NCBI GenBank assembly: GCA_028291515.1
Contig: JAQGHU010000046.1
Span: 62,001 to 126,000 of the forward strand
Source: Schlesneria sp.
GTDB lineage: Bacteria; Planctomycetota; Planctomycetia; Planctomycetales; Planctomycetaceae
Length of the DNA: 64,000 nucleotides
Direction of reading: 5' to 3'
The notes below the pieces were generated by a model. The model was not told the origin of the DNA and ran no database searches. It saw only the letters and a list, made by a program, of their open reading frames with translations. The translations under genes were made by a program, and so were the position numbers. Below are positions 16,342-24,015 of this stretch, one piece after another (the stretch's first letter is position 1; every line of letters starts with the position of its first letter).

Positions 16342-16536
16342 ATGGCCACAGACACCCCTATTACCGGCAGACACGAGCTTGAAGAATCCCTGGAACGGGC
16401 AGCCGCTGGCAAGCGCGATCCAGAGAAGATGCGGAAGGCTCTCGACGAGCTGTCCCGCAGCCGCGAGGACACCCGCAAGAAGATTGGGACGGTAGACATC
16501 GCCGTCGAGCTTATCCGTGACGCCCGCGACCAATGA
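16342..16536 (+). CDS. Antitoxin of a VapBC-like pair
   Basis: 64 residues, highly charged and helical (HELEESLERAAAGKRDPEKMRKALDEL). It precedes a PIN-domain gene and overlaps it by 4 bp, the classic toxin-antitoxin arrangement. No ribbon-helix-helix or AbrB motif is obvious, so its DNA-binding mode is uncertain. The assignment rests mainly on context. Confidence 0.7.
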   Translation: MATDTPITGRHELEESLERAAAGKRDPEKMRKALDELSRSREDTRKKIGTVDIAVELIRDARDQ

Positions 16537-16952
16537 AGTACGTCTTGGACGCTTCCGTAGGCCTCAAGACCGTTCTACCAGAGACGGACTCCGACAAAGC
16601 CGAGACTCTCGTCCGCGAGTTCCAGCAGCAGATCCATGAACTGATCGCTCCTGATACCTACCTCGTGGAATGCGCCCACGCACTGACCCGCACGCACCGG
16701 AAAGGTCTGCTCCTGCCGGCAGACGCGGAAGCGAAGTTCACGCTGCTCTCGAACACGGCTCCGGATCTCTTCCCGCACATCCCTCTTCTGGCCCGAGCAT
16801 TCGAAATATCATTGCAGGCCCGTATCGGGGTTTATGATTGCATTTATGCCGCTTTAGCCGAGAGAGAAGGGTGCGAACTGGTGACAGCAGATTTAAGACT
16901 GATCACCAATCTTGGTACGCAGTTCCCGATCATTTCTCTCGACTCTCTGTGA
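16533..16952 (+). CDS. vapC: VapC-like PIN-domain ribonuclease toxin
   Basis: 139 residues. PIN-domain features are visible: YVLDASVGLKTVL at the N-terminus (first Asp), VECAHAL (Glu), VYDCIYAALAEREGCELVTADLRL (two further Asp) and a C-terminal TNLGTQFPII strand. PIN toxins cleave RNA, typically initiator tRNA or rRNA, when the antitoxin is lost. In a prophage it could stabilise the element or abort infection by rival phages. Confidence 0.85.
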   Translation: MKYVLDASVGLKTVLPETDSDKAETLVREFQQQIHELIAPDTYLVECAHALTRTHRKGLLLPADAEAKFTLLSNTAPDLFPHIPLLARAFEISLQARIGVYDCIYAALAEREGCELVTADLRLITNLGTQFPIISLDSL

Positions 16953-17034
16953 TCCCTGACGATCAGTTAGAGGCCGAACTTCTGAAGGCGGGGTATGCTC
17001 GCCTTGCAAACGTGCCACTTCCCAATCTCGCCCT

Positions 17035-17352
17035 ATGGTTGGTATCCCCAAGCCCACGAAGGACAGTCGCCCAGGCATCCAGCGGCGAAAAGAAATCAAA
17101 CGCAAGGACGCCGAAGTCCAGCGTGCAGTCAGTTGCGAGGGGAACTGCTTCAACTGCGGCGAGTACAAAAGTCTCGGAGGCGATCACGCGATTAAACGCC
17201 GATACCTCGCGACGAGACACGACCTCAAGAATATCCGACCGTGTTGCTGGCCCTGCAACGTCGCCCTCGAAAGTCTCTCGGCCAAGCAGCTTCTCGCCCG
17301 CTTCCCCTTGTCCCCGCTTCGTGAAGAGTGGAACGTGCGAATGCAGAAGTAA
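17035..17352 (+). CDS. HNH-type endonuclease-like protein
   Basis: 105 residues. CFNCGEYKSLGGDHAIKRRYLATRHDLKNIRPCCWPCN contains the zinc ribbon Cys pairs, an Asp-His pair and the Asn of an HNH core. The N-terminal 35 residues are basic. In this position, next to RusA, NinG-like recombination nucleases are often found. A GTG at 16949 forms a GTGA overlap with the toxin stop and opens a second frame across this region, so the true upstream boundary is unsure. Confidence 0.6.
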   Translation: MVGIPKPTKDSRPGIQRRKEIKRKDAEVQRAVSCEGNCFNCGEYKSLGGDHAIKRRYLATRHDLKNIRPCCWPCNVALESLSAKQLLARFPLSPLREEWNVRMQK

Positions 17353-17364
17353 CCACTGCCCGCA

Positions 17365-17769
17365 TTGATTCTCCGCTTCACAGTTCCCGGTGCACCCGTC
17401 CCCTGGCAGAGAGCCAGACAGAACGGCAAGCGGTTCTTCACCGACCCGAAGGTTCAGGCATATAAGGACGAGGTCGCGATCCGGGCGAAAGCAGCCGGAG
17501 CCAAGCCCTTTGAATCGCCCTGCACGCTCGTCATCACTGCTGTGATGCCCATTCCCACCTCTTGGTCAGCCCGACGCAGGCAGGAGGCATTGGAAGGGCA
17601 AATCAAGCACACAGTGAAGCCGGATTGGGACAATCTAGGAAAAGGGATTAGTGACGCTCTCAACGGCGTCGCGTGGAAGGACGACAGTCAGGTCTACTGG
17701 TCGAATGTGAGAAAGACCTACGGAGAAAATCCGAGAACCGAGGTGACAATCAGCTACGACCAGTCATAA
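17365..17769 (+). CDS. rusA: RusA-family Holliday junction resolvase
   Basis: About 134 residues with a TTG start. The N-terminal FTVPGAPVPWQRARQNGKRFFTDPKV and the metal-binding KPDWDNLGKGISDALNGVAWKDDSQV motif (catalytic Asp residues) are diagnostic. RusA resolves four-way junctions during phage recombination and replication and pairs functionally with the ERF protein. No ATG lies near the N-terminus in this frame. Confidence 0.9.
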   Translation: MILRFTVPGAPVPWQRARQNGKRFFTDPKVQAYKDEVAIRAKAAGAKPFESPCTLVITAVMPIPTSWSARRRQEALEGQIKHTVKPDWDNLGKGISDALNGVAWKDDSQVYWSNVRKTYGENPRTEVTISYDQS

Positions 17770-17809
17770 TCGGCGGCATCTCAATCGTTCTTCTCTTTCG
17801 GTGGCATCT

Positions 17810-18571
17810 ATGGCATTTCGCATCACGATGGACTGCGGAGTCGGTTGGAACGAGCATCTCGATTCCAAAGCCCCCTACACATGGGGTGTTTCCCAGACTC
17901 AGCAGCGGATCGCGAAGAATATCGCAGAAGGAGACATCCTTCTGCATTACATCGTCCGCCCCCGTGCCTGGGCGGGTTACTCTCTCGTCCTGAATTCGGT
18001 TCAGGGGAATAACCGCGACTCTCTTACTGATCGGGAAGCTCACCCAGTCGTGATACCGATCGAGTGTGGCGTCTGGCTCGACATGGACCAGTGTCCGCAT
18101 ACGAGGGAGATCCCCGGACTCTCGGTCATCCAGTACCACCGCAAGCCGACGTTCACTGTGGTCAACGAGGACGACGCCACCAGAATCAAGGAGGCGATCG
18201 ACGCTGCGAAGACTAAGCAGTCAAAAGCAGACAAGAACTTCACTGACCTCTGGGCGTTCGGATCGGACAACTACTACTGGCCCATCACGAGAGCCGTGGC
18301 GGCAGGCAGATGCTGGCTGTGCGGCGAGACCGCGGCTGACTGGGAGAAGAAGCATCTGAAGCTGCAACTCTCGGAAGACGAACTCAAGAAACTTCGCCGC
18401 GACTTCATCGATATCGCCCACATCAAGGCCAGGGCCGTGGGCGGTCCGATTACTCCGGACAATGTCAGGGCGCTCTGCCCCACATGCCATCGCATGGTTG
18501 ACCGACTATCGCCTGAGCGGAAACTGGAACTGATGGCGGAAAAATCCCATCAATCGCAAACGATCACCTGA
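17810..18571 (+). CDS. EVE-like/HNH endonuclease, possible modification-dependent restriction enzyme
   Basis: 253 residues. The N-terminal domain (about 1-130) has the pattern of an EVE/PUA-like fold: a WGVSQTQ segment, EGDILLHYI, an aromatic WAGYSLV strand and PVVIPIECGVWL. The C-terminal domain is HNH: CWLCG, then DIAHIKARAVGG, PDNVRALCPTCHRMVD. EVE-HNH enzymes cut DNA containing modified cytosine, so this may defend the lysogen against phages with modified genomes. The fold assignment of the first domain is by eye. A GTG at 17801 would add three residues. Confidence 0.7.
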   Translation: MAFRITMDCGVGWNEHLDSKAPYTWGVSQTQQRIAKNIAEGDILLHYIVRPRAWAGYSLVLNSVQGNNRDSLTDREAHPVVIPIECGVWLDMDQCPHTREIPGLSVIQYHRKPTFTVVNEDDATRIKEAIDAAKTKQSKADKNFTDLWAFGSDNYYWPITRAVAAGRCWLCGETAADWEKKHLKLQLSEDELKKLRRDFIDIAHIKARAVGGPITPDNVRALCPTCHRMVDRLSPERKLELMAEKSHQSQTIT

Positions 18572-19121
18572 TCGCGGGGTGTTCCCCGTCTGTCGTTTCA
18601 GCGTGCATCGCTAGAAAATGCTTTGAAAGGTCTGGGGCGATGTGTTCACTGAGATCAATCCCCGAAAGAGCATGGACTCCGGCCCACACGAACAGCACGT
18701 CCTGCGAGAGTGGATACTCTCGGTCATCGACCGTCACGCCCCTGTACCGGATATTCTGGATGACAAACTGTTCCCGATTCGTGTGAATCCACGAGAATGT
18801 CGCCAGATCCTTCTTCCAGTTCGGTTTCGCCCGAGGGAGGTATTTGACCTCGACGATCCCGATGACCTCCCGCGTGTTGCAGATCACGATATCGGGGAAC
18901 CGGAATTCGGGATTCACCTGACCGTCAAGAGCCTTCACTGTAGCTTTCAACTTCGGCTCGATGAACATGCGACGCGACTCGGGAAGAATCACATTCAACT
19001 TCCACCACAGAGAGGCTTGGAGACTCCGTTCCGAGTTGATCCGCTGACGATGATAGTCGTCCGTGATCGCACTCTGCCAAGCATCCTTGAGGTTCTGTCG
19101 CAGAAGGCCACGCCGGTTCAT
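18564..19121 (-). CDS. Putative PD-(D/E)xK-type nuclease-like protein
   Basis: 185 residues. FRFPDIVICNTREVIGIVEVKYLPRAK places an Asp and a Glu-x-Lys on adjacent strands, as in PD-(D/E)xK nucleases and Holliday-like folds. An upstream Trp/Glu-rich helix (SLWWKLNVILPESRRMFIEPKL) is typical of such families. It converges with and overlaps the end of the EVE/HNH gene by 8 bp. A defence role is plausible, but the catalytic residues need structural confirmation. Confidence 0.55.
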   Translation of the reverse strand: MNRRGLLRQNLKDAWQSAITDDYHRQRINSERSLQASLWWKLNVILPESRRMFIEPKLKATVKALDGQVNPEFRFPDIVICNTREVIGIVEVKYLPRAKPNWKKDLATFSWIHTNREQFVIQNIRYRGVTVDDREYPLSQDVLFVWAGVHALSGIDLSEHIAPDLSKHFLAMHAETTDGEHPAIR

Positions 19122-19134
19122 TATAAGTCCTTGA

Positions 19135-19147
19135 AAGTGTGTCACAC
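19135..19147. promoter_or_regulatory. Short palindrome upstream of the nuclease-like gene
   Basis: TGTGT and ACACA arms flank one central base, 15-25 bp upstream of the start codon at 19121. This placement suits a repressor operator. The boundaries are approximate. Confidence 0.3.
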
Positions 19148-19169
19148 ATTCCGAGGCAATTGCAGGGCA

Positions 19170-19376
19170 TCACGAATTCACCCGATTGAAATAGATTTCC
19201 TGCGCATCGAACATCGCGACAGCCACGATTCGTTCCACGGTCGTTTCCTTCCCTTTGATATCCAGAAGCTCCCCGAGACGTTTCACTGTCTCAGCAACCA
19301 GAGCAGCTTCCGGTGATTCAGGGATGAAGGTCTTGCCCAAGGCTTCGTCTTTCCATTCTTCGCTTTGAAAGTTCAT
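19170..19376 (-). CDS. Hypothetical protein
   Basis: 68 residues, helical and acidic (PEAALVAETVKRLGELLDIKGKETTVERIVAVAMFDAQEIY). It resembles the small partner proteins found beside nuclease or toxin genes, and it ends 49 bp before the start of the nuclease-like gene on the same strand. No family is recognised. Confidence 0.5.
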   Translation of the reverse strand: MNFQSEEWKDEALGKTFIPESPEAALVAETVKRLGELLDIKGKETTVERIVAVAMFDAQEIYFNRVNS

Positions 19377-19482
19377 GGTCTTCTCCTGAGCAGACTATCT
19401 GGTATCGGCCTCACCGATCTCAGGTCTGGCGATGAGAAATGTAAAGTGTTTACTTCCACTTTGCTTTCGTTTTACAGATGCC

Positions 19483-20139
19483 TCACCCCTCCGGACGGTC
19501 CTGACCCCGAAACTCCTCTTCCATTTCCGCACGCATCTTGTAGACCGTCTGGAGGTGCTCTTCGAGGCCTGCGCATGTGGCTCCGAGGAAGTGAAATACT
19601 CCGTCCATCGTCTTCTTCAAATTAATAACACTGATCCGGTCCGGGAGCTTCTCGTACTTATTGAGTTTGCCGCCCTTGGCTGACTCGTACCGAAACTTCT
19701 GCCCATCGGGATCGGACTCGTGTAATTCGTTGATAATCGAATCCGTCGCATGGACTGGCCCAGGATCATCTTCCGACCAATGGTCTAGAAGAAGCTTCTT
19801 GGCGTGATTCCAGAGATTCGCGAGATTGTGCCTCTCCAAGTCCTTCGCAACGTCTTCCTTCTTGAAAAACTCCAGTCCGATCCCGACCCTGATGATCGCT
19901 TTAAGATTCAGCTCGATGCCGTGGCGATACAGGTACAAGACCGGAAAGACGAACTTATCATTTGAAGGCATGTCGCCGTCCGCTTCGCACTTGTCGAGGA
20001 TAATCTCGGCAGCGGCTTTGAATGCTCTCACATGTACAGGATTAAAAGCGAGGACCGAAGGCATGTGAAAATATGCCCCGTGTCGGACCGGCACGAATGC
20101 TTTGTTCCCTTTCTCCGGCCAGTTGATATCGTCAGACAT
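19483..20139 (-). CDS. Possible HEPN-domain protein
   Basis: 218 residues. FPVLYLYRHGIELNLKAIIR followed by HNLANLWNHAKKLL is the helical pattern seen in HEPN-like and related accessory proteins of mobile elements. The canonical R-x4-6-H RNase motif is not clear: there is an Arg-His-Gly in the first helix and Glu-Arg-His-Asn further on. HEPN proteins often cleave RNA in abortive infection. The assignment is tentative. Confidence 0.45.
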   Translation of the reverse strand: MSDDINWPEKGNKAFVPVRHGAYFHMPSVLAFNPVHVRAFKAAAEIILDKCEADGDMPSNDKFVFPVLYLYRHGIELNLKAIIRVGIGLEFFKKEDVAKDLERHNLANLWNHAKKLLLDHWSEDDPGPVHATDSIINELHESDPDGQKFRYESAKGGKLNKYEKLPDRISVINLKKTMDGVFHFLGATCAGLEEHLQTVYKMRAEMEEEFRGQDRPEG

Positions 20140-20192
20140 CTGCTTTCCCCTCTAGAGCACAGCCCAATGGACAGACCACATCACCAGAAGGT

Positions 20193-20417
20193 TCAGCGGC
20201 TGATGTATTCCTCTTCGATGGGCGTGCCGTCTTGGAGTGTGCCAGAGATTCTGACCCCTTTCAGCGGTAGCCCCCAGTCGTCACCCAGTAGTTCAGTGAT
20301 GGTCGACTTATCATCCGTTCCATGAAGGCGAATCTGTTGAAGACGATGATAAAACGAATCATCTTTTTCCATGTCCTGGGCACTGCCGTCGACGAATGAG
20401 ATTGAGATTTGAATCAT
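20193..20417 (-). CDS. Small beta-rich hypothetical protein
   Basis: 74 residues. IQISISFVDGSAQDM and LPLKGVRISGTLQDGTPIEEEYI look like strands of a small barrel. Start 20417 overlaps a preceding stop by one base (TGATG), suggesting coupling to an upstream frame at 20417-20677. No family is recognised. Confidence 0.5.
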   Translation of the reverse strand: MIQISISFVDGSAQDMEKDDSFYHRLQQIRLHGTDDKSTITELLGDDWGLPLKGVRISGTLQDGTPIEEEYISR

Positions 20418-20860
20418 CACCTTTGCCTTTCTTGAACTTGAATGCGGAGCCCTGCGGGGACTTTCACGTTCCGTTCGTTGTTGCTGCGAATTGTACCAGA
20501 GACAGTGAGAATTGGTGTTTCTCTTCCGTGATGGGAATTCTCGGTACGACATGCTCTCCCGCTTTCGCGTGAGTTGTCAGAATCGGTTCCGCCGCACCGT
20601 CCTGTAGGACAAGCGCAGAAGAGGGAAGGATCGAAAGCGTGTTCTGCCCGTTCTGTTGTTTCGCGTAGGCCAGTCATCGAGTGATGGAGCCGGTTCGGGG
20701 ACGCTCATTACCTGCTGGACTTTGAGTGCGATCCGAGGGCGTAGACCCAAAACGAGATGAAGGGGCGTTACTCCGTGAGAAACGGTAATCGGAACAATCT
20801 GCTTGCCGATACGAAGGGTGTTGGTATGCTGGTCCCGTCGTCTAAGCATCGACACCCTAC
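20418..20860. other. Unresolved region with two competing minus-strand frames
   Basis: About 440 bp. Two overlapping minus-strand frames are open: 20577-20855, which begins with a plausible beta-rich segment (LRIGKQIVPITVSHGVTPLHLVLG) but ends in an arginine-rich tail, and 20417-20677, whose end is beta-rich and coupled to the next gene. A single gene interrupted by a frameshift would explain both. Neither is called as a gene. Confidence 0.35.
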
Positions 20861-20861
20861 G

Positions 20862-20894
20862 CCCCTCTGAGCCAGAAAATCAAGAGGGGTGTTT
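20862..20894 (+). terminator. Hairpin followed by T run upstream of gene 20909
   Basis: CCCCTCT (20862-20868) pairs perfectly with AGAGGGG (20883-20889), followed by TGTTTT. It lies 15 bp before the start codon at 20909, so it could end an upstream transcript or act as an attenuator in the leader. Confidence 0.5.
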
Positions 20895-20908
20895 TCATTG
20901 GAGCCGTC

Positions 20909-21277
20909 ATGAGTGAAACAAACGGTGATGATCTGGCCGACCCCGCAGATGTGAAGCACATCATTGATCTCCGTCTATTCGAGGCGTTAAAGAAAGAGCT
21001 TCACGGAAGCACGAAAGAGAAGCTGGCGTTGCGGAAGGCATTGCTACTTCTCATTGCCATGTCAGTCGATGACTTGGGGGAGCCTGGGCGACGGTACATT
21101 GACTGGTTGCTAACCGAATTCGCACCGCTGGCCGACAGTTTCAGCAAGGAACACACTCATGATTTCATCGGTGAGAACTTCATTGCTCGTGTACTGGAAC
21201 ACAAAGGCGAACATCTGACTGTTGTTGTCCCAAAGTCACTCTTGGATGATCTGATGAAAGACCTTCTCGACAAGTGA
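20909..21277 (+). CDS. Hypothetical protein
   Basis: 122 residues, mainly helical (HIIDLRLFEALKKELHGSTKEKLALRKALLLLIAMSVDDLG) with a short beta segment near the end (GEHLTVVVPKSLL). It is a stand-alone gene between hairpins. No family is recognised. Confidence 0.55.
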   Translation: MSETNGDDLADPADVKHIIDLRLFEALKKELHGSTKEKLALRKALLLLIAMSVDDLGEPGRRYIDWLLTEFAPLADSFSKEHTHDFIGENFIARVLEHKGEHLTVVVPKSLLDDLMKDLLDK

Positions 21278-21331
21278 TTCTTCAGGCATCGTCCCTCCGG
21301 TTCTGCCCCTTCACTCACCGGAGAAGAAACG

Positions 21332-21529
21332 ATGGACCCAGATGCTTGCTGGAAGGAACTTGAAGAAGCCGTCAACACGGCAATGTGGGGAATCGCGATC
21401 GAACGAGCCGAGTCACTTCTCGAATGGCTCGCGAAGGATGGCTTTCCTCCGACTATTGGAGGCCGTCCGATCTTCGACCGGTTGGTTGCGAGAGCAACCT
21501 GTGAGGCAATCTCCGCCTGGGTGATGTAG
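21332..21529 (+). CDS. Small hypothetical protein
   Basis: 65 residues, helical with several Trp (CWKELEEAVNTAMWGIAIERAESLLEWLAKDGFPPTIGGRP). Followed by a terminator at 21536. No family is recognised. Confidence 0.5.
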   Translation: MDPDACWKELEEAVNTAMWGIAIERAESLLEWLAKDGFPPTIGGRPIFDRLVARATCEAISAWVM

Positions 21530-21535
21530 AACCTG

Positions 21536-21558
21536 CCCCTGTTTCGACAGGGGATTTT
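21536..21558 (+). terminator. Rho-independent terminator
   Basis: CCCCTGT and ACAGGGG close a TTCG tetraloop, followed by ATTTT. It isolates the preceding small gene from the methyltransferase gene. Confidence 0.75.
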
Positions 21559-21639
21559 CGGAATCCAAACCCGTCGATTGCTCCCCTGTACCGTTCCGGC
21601 AACAATGAATCCAGATCTGGGGATTGCAAAGGATGCACG

Positions 21640-22515
21640 ATGCCGACGAAGAAATTGTTTCAGGGACACGATGCGAGTTTTGACGTTCAGCCATTCAGCC
21701 GAAACGGACCACTGAAGCCGCTATTCTGCACGGATCACGGGGCACTCTTCGAAGGTGATTGCGTAAAGATTCTCGGCAAGCTCGCGGATGAATGTGTCGA
21801 CACGGTTTTTGCAGATCCTCCGTTCAACATCGGCAAAGAATACGGAACCAAGGTAAACGACAACCGCGAATCGACCGAATACTTGGAATGGTGTCATTCG
21901 TGGATTCTGGAATGTATCCGTATCCTGAAACCGGGTGGTTCGTTCTTCCTGTACAACATCCCGAAGTGGAACATCCAACTCGGGAATTTCATGATGGAGC
22001 AAGGACTCCACTTCCGAGACTGGATCACGGTCGACATCAAGTTCGGACTACCGCTCGCGGGACGCTTATACCCGAGCCATTACAGCTTGCTCTACTACAG
22101 CAAGGGCCGTCACAAGACGTTTCACAACATCCGCACACCGATTCAAACCTGCCGCCACTGCAAGGGCGAAGTGAAAGACTACGGCGGGCATCGCGACAAG
22201 ATGAATCCGAAGGGCGTGAATCTGACGGATGTATGGACAGACATTCCACCGGTCCGACATTGGAAGTTCAAAACGACAAAGCGGAAAGCCAACGCGCTCT
22301 CGACCAAACTCCTACAGCGGGTGATCCACATGAGTACCGATGCCGGCGATCTTGTGTTGGATCCATTCGGCGGCAGCGGGACCACTTATGCAGTGGCGGA
22401 GCGAATGGGCCGCAGGTGGATCGGGATGGATATGGAATCGACCGATGTCATCATCGAGCGAATGTCAGACGATGACCTGCACTACCACCCCACGACGGAC
22501 GTACTGGAAGTTTAA
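21640..22515 (+). CDS. Beta-class DNA methyltransferase of the restriction-modification pair
   Basis: 291 residues. Catalytic motif IV is DPPF (59-62) and the SAM-binding motif I is DPFGGSGT (241-248). Motif IV preceding motif I defines the beta class. Conserved blocks RILKPGGSFFLYN, LYPSHYSLLYYSKG, a CRHC segment and NLTDVWTDIPPVRH match a group of phage and bacterial site-specific methyltransferases. DPPF usually indicates N6-adenine methylation, but N4-cytosine enzymes can share it. The stop codon overlaps that of the convergent BamHI-family nuclease, so this enzyme presumably protects the nuclease target. Confidence 0.93.
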   Translation: MPTKKLFQGHDASFDVQPFSRNGPLKPLFCTDHGALFEGDCVKILGKLADECVDTVFADPPFNIGKEYGTKVNDNRESTEYLEWCHSWILECIRILKPGGSFFLYNIPKWNIQLGNFMMEQGLHFRDWITVDIKFGLPLAGRLYPSHYSLLYYSKGRHKTFHNIRTPIQTCRHCKGEVKDYGGHRDKMNPKGVNLTDVWTDIPPVRHWKFKTTKRKANALSTKLLQRVIHMSTDAGDLVLDPFGGSGTTYAVAERMGRRWIGMDMESTDVIIERMSDDDLHYHPTTDVLEV

Positions 22516-23120
22516 CGCAACGCCCTGCCGTCCGTTCCTTTGGGAATCAGGGGAACATCGTCGCTGAGTTCGTCGAATGAAACGACAACGACTTCGAGAA
22601 TCCCGTTCCGTATCGGGAGAGCCTTCCAGAGATCAGCGTAGGGCTCAAGTTCTTCCCAATTCCCGACTCGGTCAGTCAGATACTTATACAACTCACGTGT
22701 TGGCAGAATGAGCGTTCCGCTGATGAGTTTTCCTCGCATGAGATGTAACGCCATTTTATTCATCGCACGATGGCTCGATGAGATATTCCCTGTTTCCCAC
22801 TCGACGGCGACATTCCCATAACCGGTCTTCACCACAGCATCAAGCGCCCCTGGACTGGAACGGGACGTTGCGAGTTTGATCTTCAACTCCTTTTCCCATG
22901 AGTTTTTCAACTCTTCCCGAACCAAGTTCGCCGTCAACTGCTTGCGGATAGACGGAACGCCGTTGCCTTTCTTCTGAGGCCGGATTGTGAATTTGTCGCT
23001 TCCGGGTGGCCAGACGATTTTCCCGATTGCTTGCAGCACATCGTCGTGCAATCTTTCGCGTTCCACAGAACGTGCGAAATCCCCTGAATCAATCAGAGTC
23101 TCGACCTTCACGATCTTCAT
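22512..23120 (-). CDS. BamHI-family type II restriction endonuclease
   Basis: 202 residues, close to BamHI (213). Long blocks match BamHI as I recall it: the WP-x-x-S-K-x-FTI segment near residue 37, WETGNISSSHRAMNK (108-122), YLTDRVGNWEELEPY (147-161) and DVPLIPKGTDG (188-198). Catalytic residues are in place: Asp94 and Glu107-x-Glu109 correspond to BamHI Asp94 and Glu111-x-Glu113. BamHI cuts GGATCC; whether this enzyme does is inferred. The gene converges on the methyltransferase gene and the two stops overlap in TTAA. Confidence 0.92.
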   Translation of the reverse strand: MKIVKVETLIDSGDFARSVERERLHDDVLQAIGKIVWPPGSDKFTIRPQKKGNGVPSIRKQLTANLVREELKNSWEKELKIKLATSRSSPGALDAVVKTGYGNVAVEWETGNISSSHRAMNKMALHLMRGKLISGTLILPTRELYKYLTDRVGNWEELEPYADLWKALPIRNGILEVVVVSFDELSDDVPLIPKGTDGRALR

Positions 23121-23146
23121 GTAGTGCCTGTTGACGGCACGGACCG

Positions 23147-23164
23147 GAGGCGTAGTCTCGCCTC
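23147..23164. promoter_or_regulatory. Inverted repeat upstream of the restriction gene
   Basis: GAGGCG and CGCCTC arms with a 6-base centre, about 30-45 bp upstream of the nuclease start. A regulator could bind here to delay nuclease expression after entry into a new host. No controller-protein gene was found next to it. Confidence 0.35.
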
Positions 23165-23313
23165 GGCGGGATCGTGTCGTGAGCCATTGGTGTGTTGCCA
23201 GTGCTCCCGATCGAGGGGCAATCTCCCCAGATCAACCTCATTCGGGAACGGACGATCCCGCCATTGTCCAGACGCATCAATAGATTGCAACGCAAGCAGT
23301 AGGATGGGTTAGA

Positions 23314-23343
23314 TTGACATCCTCACGGACGACTGCGCAGAAT
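23314..23343 (+). promoter_or_regulatory. Candidate promoter for the gene at 23425
   Basis: TTGACA (23314-23319) and CAGAAT (23338-23343) with an 18-bp spacer in a 300-bp divergent gap (23121-23424) that has no gene. Confidence 0.4.
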
Positions 23344-23424
23344 GATTGCGTGCGACGGAAGTCGCTTTGTTTGATTCCGCCCCTGGCGGATACTCAACCG
23401 GCCCCTCGGGCCAAAGGATTTGTG

Positions 23425-23916
23425 ATGGCTACCATCAACGAACGCGCTGAACATGCGGAGTCCGTCCTCTTCGAGAGGTACGACGAACTAAACGCTCTGT
23501 GGCAGAAGGCCGAGAAAGAATTCACGGCTCACCACATCCCGGACACGGTATCTTACGAGTATTACCGTCCAACTTGCTCTGAAGAAGCTGCCGAAGATCC
23601 AGTGGTTAAACTCTTGGGTCTGTCGAAAAAGAACGGCGCGTGGCGAATTTGTCACGGTGAGTATGACTATCAAGCCCCCTACGGCGAGGTTGACTGGACA
23701 CCAATCACCGAGTGTTCTGCAACTCTTCGAGTCTACTCGACGCAGTGGCTTCCGAAACTGCGGGAAGCAATCGTTGCGGCTTCGGAACGCTTCATTCCCC
23801 GAGTGGAAGAGGCTATCGAACGCCTGCGAAAAGAACTGTCCGTAGAACCAGAGGTCTCTATCGAGCAACTCTTGGCTGAACGTGCCAAGTTGAACGGGCG
23901 ACATCCGAAAAAGTGA
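23425..23916 (+). CDS. Hypothetical protein
   Basis: 163 residues. A helical N-terminus (NERAEHAESVLFERYDELNALWQKAEKEF), a central Trp/Tyr-rich beta region (AWRICHGEYDYQAPYGEVDWTPITECSATLRVYSTQWLPKL) and a C-terminal coiled coil. Start 23425 gives the coherent domain; a longer frame is rejected. It has its own promoter and terminator. No family is recognised. Confidence 0.6.
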   Translation: MATINERAEHAESVLFERYDELNALWQKAEKEFTAHHIPDTVSYEYYRPTCSEEAAEDPVVKLLGLSKKNGAWRICHGEYDYQAPYGEVDWTPITECSATLRVYSTQWLPKLREAIVAASERFIPRVEEAIERLRKELSVEPEVSIEQLLAERAKLNGRHPKK

Positions 23917-23923
23917 TCGCTCT

Positions 23924-23953
23924 GCCCCTATCCGATTGCGGGTAGGGGCTTTT
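23924..23953 (+). terminator. Rho-independent terminator
   Basis: GCCCCTA (23924-23930) pairs with TAGGGGC (23943-23949), followed by four T residues, directly after the gene at 23425. Confidence 0.75.
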
Positions 23954-24015
23954 GTTCTTCTCAATCTCATCAATGATTTGCTCATCGAGGTAAGGCACGA
24001 GTACGCTTCCGTACC

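Noticed and set aside
16949-17368. GTG frame beginning at the toxin stop and overlapping the HNH gene
   Set aside because: The GTGA overlap is suggestive, but beyond about 17035 the sequence becomes Ser/Thr/Arg-rich. The HNH frame clearly carries the conserved motif.
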